54,807 bases of DNA from an uncultured Fibrobacter sp. (GTDB lineage Bacteria > Fibrobacterota > Fibrobacteria > Fibrobacterales > Fibrobacteraceae). The notes beneath the pieces are model-generated. The model was not told the DNA's origin, ran no database searches, and worked only from the letters and a program-made list of their open reading frames with translations. The translations under genes and the position numbers were made by a program. The stretch spans positions 1 to 54,807 of the forward strand of contig CAMKNA010000012.1 of NCBI GenBank assembly GCA_946414075.1. The letters run 5' to 3'. This document shows positions 6,488-14,596 of this stretch, in pieces; the stretch's first letter is position 1; each line of letters opens with the position of its first letter.

Positions 6488-8179
6488 TTAGTGCATCCGG
6501 AGCAGAGCGGCCACAATGTCCACTGGGCGGGGCAGGCTCATGGGGCGGCTCATACCCTGAGGCAGATTGCGGAACCCTACATTGCGGATTTTTTCGCATA
6601 GTTTGTCTGCAATTTGACGCAGACTAGATTCTTCTGGATTCTGGCACAGGTTCAGCGCCAGGTATCCGGCGCCAAGCCTTTGGGACTTGTCCACCAGAAG
6701 CCCGGCGCGGGAAACATCGGCCGTAAGCAGGCCCACCTGAAGCAGGCTATCGCCGTTCAGCTTGACCTTCACCTGGCGCTCTACGGCAGAAGCGGGCCGC
6801 ACCTTCGGCAAGAGGGGCTTCACAAATTCGGCGAAGGTGCGGGGGGCCGGGAGCGACACGGCGCCTGTCGAATCACCGCTATATTGTTCACTAGGCTTCG
6901 CCATATCGCAGGCGCCAAAAAGCTCACGGGCCTTCGCGTTGCCACACTCCGCCTTGTATTCCGCCATCACCACGATGTTGTCCGCAAGGCTCAAAAAGTC
7001 TCCGCAGGCACCGGCCACCAGAATGAAACTAAATCCCATATCCACAAAAGTACGGATACGGTCGGTAAGTGGAATCAGGGGTTCCCGGTCGTCGCCCAGC
7101 AGGGCCCGCACGCGCCGGTCGCGAATTAAGAAGTTCACCGCCGACGAATCCTCGTCGATAAGGAAAGTCTTAGAGCCCGTCTCCATGGCCTCCAGCAGGT
7201 TCGCCGCCTCGCTGGTAGAGCCCGAAGCCTTTTCGGTAGAGAAATTTTTAGTGGAGACTCCGCCCGGCAGGTCACGAACCATGCAAGAAAGGTCGGTTCC
7301 ACGCACATGGCGTCCATCCTCGACGCCCACGCGGAACGCAGATTCCTCCACCACAATCCCCTCGCGGCCGTCGCCGGGAACATGGGGGTAAACGGAACGC
7401 ACCAGCGCCTCAAGCAGGGTGGATTTTCCATGGTAGGCGCCGCCGGTTATGACGGTCACGCCCTTCGGAACTCCCATGCCACGGAGCGTCTTGCCGCCGA
7501 TGTCGAAGGTGACCGCCAGCTCTTCGGGAGTCTCGAACGGAACGGCGCCCGAAAGCGGCCGCTCCGAAAGCCCGGACTCCCTGGGAAGCACGGCCCCATC
7601 GGGCACAAAGGCCACCAGCCCGCACTTAGGAAGCTCTTCTAAGATGGCGCGGCGTGTCTCCAAGGTCTGGAAACTCTTCTCGATGCCGGCCAGAATTTCG
7701 GGCGTGCGATACAAGCTTGCCGAAAGCAGGTCGGGGAGCGTCATGGTCAAAATTTCTGCCGCCAGTTCGGCCTGGATCTTGCGGCCCTCGCCCGGAAGGT
7801 GTACCGCAAGGCTTGCCCGCAGTGTGCCGTTGTCCACCCAGAGGGCGTTCCGCACCAGCATTTCTGGCCCGGGGGTCTCCACCTCGATGGCGGCGTTCTT
7901 GTCGGGGAAGCGCGCCTTCACATTCTCGCTGAGCCTGCGGAGGAGGTAGTCCGAAATGGCAAGCTTTCGCTCGAAGGAGCTGCTCCACTCGCCCCCGTAC
8001 CCGAGGGTCTGCAGGGGTGCCGTCACCAGAATCCGCGATGCCGGCGCAAAGGGGTCGCCCTGTACATGCAGAAATTCCAGCGTAAAGTCACCGAAATCCC
8101 AGGCCTTGTCGGCGAGGGAACGGTACAGACCGTAGCTTTTTCCGTCGAAGACGCGGATTTTCTGGTAAAGGGCCTTCAT
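6488..8179 (-). CDS. Predicted ABC-class ATPase (PF09818/COG3044 type)
   Basis: 563 residues. A long N-terminal region rich in beta-strand precedes a P-loop GGAYHGKST (246-254). An ABC-signature-like SGSTSEAANLLEA (319-331) and a Walker B strand TFLIDEDSSA with IDED at 341-344 follow. The order and the R-G-T-D-L-S and PGGVSTKNFST segments match the stand-alone 'predicted ATPase of the ABC class' family, whose function is unknown; it has no membrane segments and no transporter partner here. The start at 8179 is supported by a TATCTT box 7 nt upstream with TTGTCA 17 nt further, implying a leaderless message; there is no Shine-Dalgarno. The frame stays open upstream to 9082 but overlaps the PEGA gene. 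Confidence 0.85.
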   Translation of the reverse strand: MKALYQKIRVFDGKSYGLYRSLADKAWDFGDFTLEFLHVQGDPFAPASRILVTAPLQTLGYGGEWSSSFERKLAISDYLLRRLSENVKARFPDKNAAIEVETPGPEMLVRNALWVDNGTLRASLAVHLPGEGRKIQAELAAEILTMTLPDLLSASLYRTPEILAGIEKSFQTLETRRAILEELPKCGLVAFVPDGAVLPRESGLSERPLSGAVPFETPEELAVTFDIGGKTLRGMGVPKGVTVITGGAYHGKSTLLEALVRSVYPHVPGDGREGIVVEESAFRVGVEDGRHVRGTDLSCMVRDLPGGVSTKNFSTEKASGSTSEAANLLEAMETGSKTFLIDEDSSAVNFLIRDRRVRALLGDDREPLIPLTDRIRTFVDMGFSFILVAGACGDFLSLADNIVVMAEYKAECGNAKARELFGACDMAKPSEQYSGDSTGAVSLPAPRTFAEFVKPLLPKVRPASAVERQVKVKLNGDSLLQVGLLTADVSRAGLLVDKSQRLGAGYLALNLCQNPEESSLRQIADKLCEKIRNVGFRNLPQGMSRPMSLPRPVDIVAALLRMH

Positions 8180-8186
8180 ATCCAAG

Positions 8187-8215
8187 AAGATAGAAAAGTG
8201 CGTGGGGTGTGACAA
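8187..8215 (-). promoter_or_regulatory. Promoter of the ABC-class ATPase gene, leaderless geometry
   Basis: On the minus strand TTGTCA (8215-8210), a 17-nt spacer and TATCTT (8192-8187) form a near-consensus sigma-70-type promoter. The -10 box ends 7 nt before the ATG at 8179. Confidence 0.65.
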
Positions 8216-8219
8216 ATGC

Positions 8220-8382
8220 ATAAGGCGAGAGCCGCGGTCAAGCTTGCTTGGACATGGCCGAGCCGAGCATTTGGTACTTGAGCGAAGCGAAAGTACAAAT
8301 GTGGTGTGAGGGATTGTAAGCCGGGCGTTACGGGCTGGCGACTGAAGCCCGTTCAAAGGGGTAATGAGCAACGAAGTGCGAA
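8220..8382. other. Structured non-coding stretch, candidate small RNA or dispersed repeat
   Basis: The 312 nt between the ATPase and PEGA genes contain no plausible gene. Bases 8220-8382 hold stable inverted repeats: CATTTGGTACTT (8268-8279) with AAGTACAAATG (8291-8301, one bulge), and ACGGGCT (8330-8336) with AGCCCGT (8346-8352). There are also short tandem-like GCGAAGCGAA and GCCGAGCCGAG runs. A plus-strand terminator follows at 8385-8407 although no plus-strand gene ends here. Either a small RNA is made from this segment, or it is a copy of a dispersed palindromic repeat. I could not choose between these. Confidence 0.4.
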
Positions 8383-8384
8383 TT

Positions 8385-8407
8385 AGGGGAACATTTTCCC
8401 CTTTTTT
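8385..8407 (+). terminator. Intrinsic terminator with no upstream plus-strand gene
   Basis: AGGGGAA (8385-8391), loop CATT and TTCCCCT (8396-8402) are followed by a run of T to 8407. In the plus direction no coding sequence precedes it back to fprA (6471). Confidence 0.7.
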
Positions 8408-8491
8408 ACCTTGAGCAACATTATTTTTTGAACGAAAAAAATATAAATTCCTAGAGAACGTGAATTTTTGAACAACAAACAGGAGCAATCC

Positions 8492-9031
8492 ATGAAGAAA
8501 CTGTACATTCTGGCCTTGATGGTCGCATTCCTTTTCACTTCCGCCGTCGCCGACGAAGATCCACCTCCTCGTGGCAAGGCCGCAACCGTGACCATCATTA
8601 CCAACCCGCCTAACAGCGATGTCTACCTGGGTGGCGAACTCCTGGGCAAGAGCCCCATTGAGAACCAGTCCGTCCAGTCTGGCCGCCAGACTCTCGTGGT
8701 TATCGACCAGGGTTTCGAACTGGTGAACCAGCGCGTGAACGTGTGGCCCGGCAACGACAAGCGCAACAAGTTTGACTTCGGTACCAAGATTCCCAAGGGC
8801 AACATCAAGGTGACCACCATCCCCGGCAAGTGCCTCATCTATGTGGACGGTGACAACGCCGACAAGACCGATGGCGCCGCCCTCACCATCACCAGCCTCG
8901 ACGCTGGCGACCATGTTGTCCGTGCCGAATGCAGCAATGGCCGCTCTGCCGAAGAACTGGTGACCGTCCGTGGCGAAGAAACCGCCGAAGTCACCCTGGA
9001 CGCTTCTAAGGGCAAGAAGACCAAGAGGTAA
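8492..9031 (+). CDS. Secreted PEGA-domain protein
   Basis: 179 residues with an N-terminal signal peptide (MKKLYILALMVAFLFTSAVA, cleavage near A20). Two PEGA-like beta repeats follow: the first at about 30-95 (ITNPPNSDVYLGGELLGKSP), the second at about 100-165 (KVTTIPGKCLIYVDGDN). PEGA domains are short beta modules of surface or periplasmic proteins, often linked to cell-envelope structures. The ATG at 8492 follows CAGGAG; an upstream in-frame ATG at 8468 is rejected because it lacks the ribosome site and would bury the signal peptide. It is the first gene of a plus-strand envelope cluster that runs to the two-component system. The basic tail GKKTKR ends the protein. Confidence 0.85.
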   Translation: MKKLYILALMVAFLFTSAVADEDPPPRGKAATVTIITNPPNSDVYLGGELLGKSPIENQSVQSGRQTLVVIDQGFELVNQRVNVWPGNDKRNKFDFGTKIPKGNIKVTTIPGKCLIYVDGDNADKTDGAALTITSLDAGDHVVRAECSNGRSAEELVTVRGEETAEVTLDASKGKKTKR

Positions 9032-9111
9032 TTCTCGCGACGCTTTCAACAGCGTCATTTCGCGCTCGATGCGGAATCTCATTCCCTGGCCAAAAGCCGG
9101 GGATTTTTTGT

Positions 9112-9139
9112 TTGACCCATCGACTTATTTAGCTATATT
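9112..9139 (+). promoter_or_regulatory. Promoter of the LpoB-like lipoprotein gene
   Basis: TTGACC (9112-9117), a 16-nt spacer and TATATT (9134-9139). Transcription would start near 9147, leaving a short leader with CAGGAG before the ATG at 9179. This suggests the downstream genes can be transcribed separately from the PEGA gene. Confidence 0.7.
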
Positions 9140-9178
9140 AACCCTTGTAAACTTAAACCTGAAAACAGGAGAAACAAC

Positions 9179-9778
9179 ATGTCTAAACTCTGGATTCTCT
9201 GCCTTTGCGCATGCATGGTCGCCTTCGTAGGCTGCGGCAAGAAGGTCACCCGCATCGACGAAAATTCCACTACCGACCTTTCTGGCGCCTGGAACGACAC
9301 CGATTCCCGCCTGGTGGCCGACGAGATGATTACCGACTGCCTGAACCGTCCCTGGTACCAGACCATGATCCAGCAGAAGAACGGCATTGTGCCCACCGTG
9401 GTCATCGGCAAGGTCCGCAACAAGAGCCACGAGCACATCAATGTGGAAACCTTCATCAAGGACATGGAACGCGCCCTCATCAACTCCGGCAAGGCTGACT
9501 TTGTGGCCAACGCCGAAGAACGCGCCGAACTGCGCAGCGAGCTTGCCAGCCAGGCCGGCAACGCCACCGAGGAAACCCGCAAGGACGCCGGCCAGGAAAT
9601 CGGCGCCGACCTGATGCTCACCGGCACTCTCAACTCCATCGTGGACCAGGAAGGCGACGAGCAGGTCATCTACTACCAGGTGGACCTGGAACTCACCGAC
9701 ATCCAGAGCCACCGCAAGGTCTGGGTGGGTGACAAGAAGATCAAGAAGTACATCTCCAGAAACAGCGTGAAGATGTAG
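9179..9778 (+). CDS. LpoB-like lipoprotein, putative penicillin-binding-protein activator
   Basis: 199 residues. A lipoprotein signal ends at A-F-V-G-C (Cys19). The mature part begins with the hallmark segment DLSGAWNDTDSRLVADEM and continues with VVIGKVRNKSHEHI, a central charged helix and DLMLTGTLNSIVDQ. This layout matches the LpoB/PF13036 family. In Enterobacteria LpoB is an outer-membrane lipoprotein that reaches through the periplasm to stimulate the peptidoglycan synthase PBP1b. Homologs in other diderms commonly sit beside a COG3014 lipoprotein gene, as here (next gene, 29 nt downstream). No PBP gene is in the window, so the partner is inferred. The ATG has CAGGAG upstream. Confidence 0.88.
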   Translation: MSKLWILCLCACMVAFVGCGKKVTRIDENSTTDLSGAWNDTDSRLVADEMITDCLNRPWYQTMIQQKNGIVPTVVIGKVRNKSHEHINVETFIKDMERALINSGKADFVANAEERAELRSELASQAGNATEETRKDAGQEIGADLMLTGTLNSIVDQEGDEQVIYYQVDLELTDIQSHRKVWVGDKKIKKYISRNSVKM

Positions 9779-9807
9779 TTCAGCGCCGCTGACGCCACCC
9801 CACTCTT

Positions 9808-11202
9808 ATGAAAAAAATCCTTCTACTTCTCACAGCGGTTCTTTTAACGTCGTGCGCCAACAAGTCCATGACGCGTTACGAGACGCTTTCCCCTACATTG
9901 GAAAAGAAAGGCTTCGAGGCCACCATCGCCGAGGTGAAGAAGGAGAAGGACGACCTTTACGGCTCCAACAGCGAGTTCCTGTACTACTATGACTTGGGAA
10001 TCCTGCACCACTACAACAGGAATTTCGACGAGAGTATCAAGAACTTGGCGCAGGCCGAAAAGATCTATGAGGATCTTTACGCGAAGTCCATCACCAATGA
10101 GGCGGCGGCAATCCTGACTAACGACAACACCCGCCCCTACCGTGCAAGGCCCTTCGAGCTCTTGACCATGTACCAGTACCAGATTCTGAACTACCTGGCC
10201 AAAATGGACTTGGACGGCGCCCTGGTAGAAGTCAGGCGTTCCCAGATAGCCATGAACGCCCTGTACCAGAAGGACAAGGACAAGGTGAACGACAACGGCT
10301 ACCTGCGCTACCTGCAGGCCCTGGTCTACGAACTGGACGGTGACGACGACGAAGCGGCCATCGCCTACATCAAGGCCATCAAGGCCTACGACGAAAGCAA
10401 GATGGGGCTCCCCAAGGAAGTGTTCGAGTTCGCCACCGAAAGCCTTCGCCGCATGGAGCGGGAAGACGATATACGCGCCCTGAAAAAGCCGGAACTGCCA
10501 AGCACCCCCAAGGCCACCGCCGTTCATGAGCTGGGCCAAGAAATCATCGTGCTGGGCTACGCAGGCCACAGCCCCATTCTCGGCGAGATGTACCTGTCGG
10601 GAACCTTCGTGAGTGCCGGCGTCATGAACCTGTACTACAAGGACGGCGAAACCGGAAACCGCGTCTCCTTCACGCTGGTGGCGCCCCCCGTTCCCGGAGC
10701 CGGTAGCGGCACATTCCATATCGGGTTCGCCCTGCCCGAGGTCCGCAAGTACAAGAGCCGCGTAAACAAGTTCGAAGTCTCCCTGGACGGCAATACCCGC
10801 GTCAAGCCGGAGAAGGTCATGGATGTGGACCAGGAACTACGGCAGAACATGGATGACGAGCGCAACACGGTCATCACCCGCACCGCCGTCCGTGTAATTC
10901 TCCGCACCATCGCCGCCCAGAAGGCCAAGTCCGCCACCAACACGGGCAACGGCATTCTCGACCTGCTCAAGAACATCTTCATAGATGTAGGGCAGACCCA
11001 GCTGGAACAGGCGGACCTGCGCGTAGGGCTGTTCCTGCCCAACTCCTTCTACATGACCCGCCTGCCCGTGACGCCCGGGACCCACAGTGTAAGCGTGGCA
11101 GCCCAGGGTTCCCATGGTGAAACCGTCGGCGTATACAACTTCGACAAGATTCCCGTTCGCAAGGGGCAGAAGGTTCTGCTCATTGTCCCGGCGGTCAAGT
11201 AG
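9808..11202 (+). CDS. COG3014-type lipoprotein with TPR-like helices
   Basis: 464 residues; lipoprotein signal with L-L-T-S-C (Cys16). Residues about 25-215 are helical and TPR-like, with FLYYYDLGILHHYNRNFDESI and repeated Tyr/Ala pairs. Residues about 230-464 are beta-rich with a large G/P-rich segment (APPVPGAGSGTFHIGFALPE). The arrangement matches a family of conserved lipoproteins found next to LpoB-like genes. Its role is unknown; the pairing suggests envelope or peptidoglycan assembly. It starts 29 nt after the LpoB-like stop and is probably in the same operon. I assign the family from overall pattern and context rather than from a single diagnostic motif. Confidence 0.75.
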   Translation: MKKILLLLTAVLLTSCANKSMTRYETLSPTLEKKGFEATIAEVKKEKDDLYGSNSEFLYYYDLGILHHYNRNFDESIKNLAQAEKIYEDLYAKSITNEAAAILTNDNTRPYRARPFELLTMYQYQILNYLAKMDLDGALVEVRRSQIAMNALYQKDKDKVNDNGYLRYLQALVYELDGDDDEAAIAYIKAIKAYDESKMGLPKEVFEFATESLRRMEREDDIRALKKPELPSTPKATAVHELGQEIIVLGYAGHSPILGEMYLSGTFVSAGVMNLYYKDGETGNRVSFTLVAPPVPGAGSGTFHIGFALPEVRKYKSRVNKFEVSLDGNTRVKPEKVMDVDQELRQNMDDERNTVITRTAVRVILRTIAAQKAKSATNTGNGILDLLKNIFIDVGQTQLEQADLRVGLFLPNSFYMTRLPVTPGTHSVSVAAQGSHGETVGVYNFDKIPVRKGQKVLLIVPAVK

Positions 11203-11259
11203 CCAAATCCCCAAAAAATTTATATAGTTTCATTGTGAAGTTTTAACAGGGGGAACACC

Positions 11260-12051
11260 ATGAATTTCAAAGTCATTCTTGCAGCGGCAGCCCTGCTTGC
11301 CACCCAGTCATTCGCTATCATCGGTATCGGCGGCCACTACGCCCCGGGATTCGGCACCAAGATGAAGGCCGGAGAATTCGCCACCGTGGCCGACGGCATT
11401 GAATTCGGGCATGGAGGTTTCAGCGGAACCATGCAGGGTTTCGGCTTCAAGCTGTGGATTGACCTGTTGCCCATCTTCGACATCGAAGCCACCTACAACA
11501 TCCAGTTCGGCTCCTACGACGCGGCCCTATTCGTGGATAATGTTGCCGACCCGATTCCCCTGGAAATCGAACTGGCGGGCACCCCGTTTGGCAAGGCCAA
11601 TCCCAAGTTCGTAGCCAGCAACCTGGACATCACCTTGACCTACCCCATCACCTTCATCCCCATTATCCGCCCCTACATTGGCGGTGGCGTCACCTGTTAC
11701 CTGAACTCCTTCGTGCTGAACCAGAGCTTTGTGAAGGGTGTCATCGACGATCCTGCCGTTGCTGAAATGATCAAGAACGCCGCGAACAAGCAAGGTGTTA
11801 ACCCCGAAGAGCTGCAGCAGAAGCTCGAAGAACTGGGACAGAATCTCAAGCAAAGGGTCCAGGACAAGGCCAAGGACGAAGGCCTGAACACCAGCGTCGG
11901 TGGACACATAATGATTGGCACCCGTGGCAAGCTCCCCATTATTCCCATTGCCGTCTACACCAACTTCAAGTACTACTTCGGCGGCGACTACCCGAAGGAA
12001 ATCGACCCCGGGCACATGACCCTGGAAGTGGGTGGCGGTTTCGCTATCTAG
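11260..12051 (+). CDS. Putative outer-membrane beta-barrel protein
   Basis: 263 residues with a signal peptide (cleavage after S-F-A, about residue 19). Alternating hydrophobic/polar strands rich in G and aromatic residues follow, such as FKLWIDLLPIFDIEATYNIQ and ITFIPIIRPYIGGGVTCYL, and the protein ends in a strand (MTLEVGGGFAI). Between the two strand sets lies a predicted coiled-coil or helical insert, NPEELQQKLEELGQNLKQR (residues about 185-210), unusual for a small barrel and possibly periplasmic. The gene follows COG3014 by 57 nt and precedes the response regulator by 23 nt. GGGGGA lies before the ATG. No named family recognised. Confidence 0.65.
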   Translation: MNFKVILAAAALLATQSFAIIGIGGHYAPGFGTKMKAGEFATVADGIEFGHGGFSGTMQGFGFKLWIDLLPIFDIEATYNIQFGSYDAALFVDNVADPIPLEIELAGTPFGKANPKFVASNLDITLTYPITFIPIIRPYIGGGVTCYLNSFVLNQSFVKGVIDDPAVAEMIKNAANKQGVNPEELQQKLEELGQNLKQRVQDKAKDEGLNTSVGGHIMIGTRGKLPIIPIAVYTNFKYYFGGDYPKEIDPGHMTLEVGGGFAI

Positions 12052-12074
12052 AATTTGAATTGAAAGGATTAAAG

Positions 12075-12803
12075 ATGAGCCAGAATACAAGCAACACCAG
12101 TATCCTCATTATCGAAGACGAGATTGCCATCGCCGAAGGCCTTGTGGACCTTTGCGAACTGAACGGTTACAATGTGAAGCACTGCGCCGACGGCGAAACC
12201 GGCCTTGCTGAAGCCCTGACCGGCCAGTACGGACTAATCCTTCTGGACCTGATGCTTCCTGGAATTGACGGCTTTACCGTCTGCGACAAGATTCGCGAAA
12301 AGGACAGGAGCGTCCCCATCATCATCCTTTCGGCAAAGAATTCCGACGAGGATATCATCAACGGTCTCAAGTATGGCGCCGACGACTATATCCCGAAGCC
12401 CTTCTCCGTTCCCATGCTGCTGGCCCGTATCGAGGCGGTGTTGCGCCGTAGCCGCCAGAGCGCCGAGAACGAAGGCAAGCTCATCGCTGGCAACCTGAAG
12501 ATTGACTTCCGCGAATACCGCGGCACCCGCGGCAACGAAGAGATTGCGTTCACCCGCAAGGAAGTGGAAATCCTTGAATACCTGTGGACCAACCGCGATC
12601 ACGCCATCCCCCGTTCCGAACTGTTGCGCAAGGTCTGGGGTTACGAGAATGCGGAATCCGTGGACACCCGCACCGTGGATATCCACATCACCAAGCTCCG
12701 CAAGAAAATCGAAGACGATCCTTCCCACCCGAAGTTCCTGGTAACGTTCCGCGGGGAGGGTTACCAGATGTGCTCGACCCCTGAATGCACAAAGTCCACG
12801 TAA
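12075..12803 (+). CDS. OmpR/PhoB-family response regulator
   Basis: 242 residues. The receiver domain (about 9-122) has the acidic pair E14-D15, the phospho-acceptor D58 in LILLDLMLPGIDGF and the switch Thr/Ser and Lys in IIILSAKN. A winged-helix DNA-binding domain (about 145-238) shows FTRKEVEILEYLW and the recognition region ENAESVDTRTVDIHITKLR. The ATG at 12075 has AAAGGA 6 nt before it; an upstream TTG at 12060 is less likely. Its 3' end overlaps the sensor kinase gene by 19 nt, so the two are translated from one message. Its position right after four envelope genes suggests it regulates them, which is inference. Confidence 0.95.
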   Translation: MSQNTSNTSILIIEDEIAIAEGLVDLCELNGYNVKHCADGETGLAEALTGQYGLILLDLMLPGIDGFTVCDKIREKDRSVPIIILSAKNSDEDIINGLKYGADDYIPKPFSVPMLLARIEAVLRRSRQSAENEGKLIAGNLKIDFREYRGTRGNEEIAFTRKEVEILEYLWTNRDHAIPRSELLRKVWGYENAESVDTRTVDIHITKLRKKIEDDPSHPKFLVTFRGEGYQMCSTPECTKST

Positions 12804-14578
12804 TCTTCGCTTCCATCTTTATTGTCATCACGATACCGCTGGTAATTCTTCTTTACCAGTCGTATTCGCAGTTGCAGCTGGGCACCAACTCACTCTACAC
12901 GGGACACGCCATGTTCGTGGCCAACACCCTGAACCAGAGGCTGGCCCGCGACCTGGCCGTCGAAGAGAAGCGATCCTACTCCGAGTACGGGTTCATCCGT
13001 ACCGTGCAGGTGATTGGCGGCGAGGAAAATACTTTGTCCGAACTGGTGGACTACCCCATCACCAGCCAGTACACGGGGCTTGTGGGGCACTTCCAGCTCA
13101 CTCCCGACAACACACTGCGTACGCCGTTCCTGCCCGAAGGCCGTTTCGGACAAATTCTCCTGGAGCAGATTCCGCAAAGCGAAAGGTTGCGCCGTGAAGA
13201 AGTCCGCAACAAGATCAAGAGCATCCTGAAAGAACTGGATATCGAAAACCACGGCATCGAAGCCATGGCGCAGCCCAGAGATTCCGTGGAAAAGGTTATC
13301 GACTACATCTATAAGCAAGACCCAAAACTGGGAAGCGACGAGAAAAAGGAGCCTGCAAGGCCCCACCGTTTCGAGACCACATCGGAAATGGAAAACATCG
13401 CGTTCAACGCAGAATCCCAGGACATGGATAGTCTCTCCGCATCTACGGTGAACTACAACCTTGAAGTGGAAATCGAACCCTTCATGGCGAAAATAAACAG
13501 CGACTATATTGTCTTTTATCGCAATGTCACTCGGGGCAGCGAACTTTATATCCAAGGCTACATTGTAGATACCAAGGCGTACCTGAACAGTCTCGTCAAG
13601 AACGAGACGCAGTTCTACCCCCTTGAAAAGGACCTGGTGCTGGAATTCCGGGATGGGGCAAAAACCCTGCTCGCCTTCGGCACCCCCACCGCTTCCCAGG
13701 AGATTTTCTCCACCAAGCTGATTTCTCCCCTCAACAGAATTTCCCTGGTCATGCACATGAAAAACAGGGACGATTCCAGGGGAGCATCCTTCCTCATTTT
13801 TCTCGGGGCCGTGGTGCTCATCATCTTGGGCGGCGGTCTCGTGGCCATCTACCGCCTGACCCGAAGCGAGCTCAACCTGGCAAAAAAGCGCCAGGATTTC
13901 ATCTCTGCCGTAAGTCATGAACTGAAGACCCCGCTAACATCTATCCGCATGTACGCCGAACTGCTGCAGAACTCCTGGGTAGCCAACGAAGAAAAAAAGC
14001 AAAAATACTACGGACAGATCGCCAGCGAGGCAGACAGGCTTACCCGCCTGATCCAGAATGTGCTGAACCTTTCCAAGCTGGATGGCGACCGCTGGAATGT
14101 GCAGCTCACCAAGGACAGGCCCAAGGCCGTGCTGGACGACTTCGTGGCCACCTACAGCAAGAATATGGAGAAGCATGGTTTCGAGCTTACCGTCTCCTCG
14201 GATACCGATGTCCGGGATATCACCCTGATGATGGACCGCGACGCCATTATGCAGATTTTGATGAACCTGGTGGACAACTCGCTGAAGTTCTCCAAGGATG
14301 CGGACTACAAGATGATTGTCATAGAACTCCGCATCAAAGAAACCGATGTGTACCTGGCGGTACGCGACTACGGCCCGGGCATCCCGCCCGCCGAAATGAA
14401 AAAGGTGTTCCAGGAATTCTACCGCGTCGAAAACGAGATGACCCGCAGAACAAGCGGAACGGGTATCGGCCTTTCCATGGTGAAAAAGCTCTGCACCCTC
14501 ACCAACATGAAAATCGAGATGGAAAACGCCGGGCCTGGGCTCCGCACCAAGATCCACTTCCCGCCGCTTGAGATTTGA
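12785..14578 (+). CDS. Membrane sensor histidine kinase
   Basis: 597 residues. TM1 spans about 6-25, a large extracytoplasmic sensor region about 26-333, TM2 about 334-357. HisKA follows with the phospho-histidine H378 in FISAVSHELKTPLTSIRM. The HATPase domain has an N box (NLVDNSLKFS, about 495-505), a G1 box (DYGPGIP) and a G2 box (GTGIGLSMVK). There is no recognisable PAS or HAMP domain, and the 300-residue periplasmic region is not similar to a sensor I know. It overlaps the response regulator gene by 19 nt and is its cognate kinase by context. Given the upstream cluster, envelope stress or peptidoglycan status is a plausible signal, but that is inference. Confidence 0.94.
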   Translation: MHKVHVIFASIFIVITIPLVILLYQSYSQLQLGTNSLYTGHAMFVANTLNQRLARDLAVEEKRSYSEYGFIRTVQVIGGEENTLSELVDYPITSQYTGLVGHFQLTPDNTLRTPFLPEGRFGQILLEQIPQSERLRREEVRNKIKSILKELDIENHGIEAMAQPRDSVEKVIDYIYKQDPKLGSDEKKEPARPHRFETTSEMENIAFNAESQDMDSLSASTVNYNLEVEIEPFMAKINSDYIVFYRNVTRGSELYIQGYIVDTKAYLNSLVKNETQFYPLEKDLVLEFRDGAKTLLAFGTPTASQEIFSTKLISPLNRISLVMHMKNRDDSRGASFLIFLGAVVLIILGGGLVAIYRLTRSELNLAKKRQDFISAVSHELKTPLTSIRMYAELLQNSWVANEEKKQKYYGQIASEADRLTRLIQNVLNLSKLDGDRWNVQLTKDRPKAVLDDFVATYSKNMEKHGFELTVSSDTDVRDITLMMDRDAIMQILMNLVDNSLKFSKDADYKMIVIELRIKETDVYLAVRDYGPGIPPAEMKKVFQEFYRVENEMTRRTSGTGIGLSMVKKLCTLTNMKIEMENAGPGLRTKIHFPPLEI

Positions 14579-14596
14579 TTTTTTTATTTTATTGCC

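Noticed and set aside
8180..9082. N-terminal extension of the ABC-class ATPase frame up to 9082
   Set aside because: It would overlap the PEGA gene and the non-coding segment, lacks similarity to the family, and the promoter at 8187-8215 places the start at 8179.
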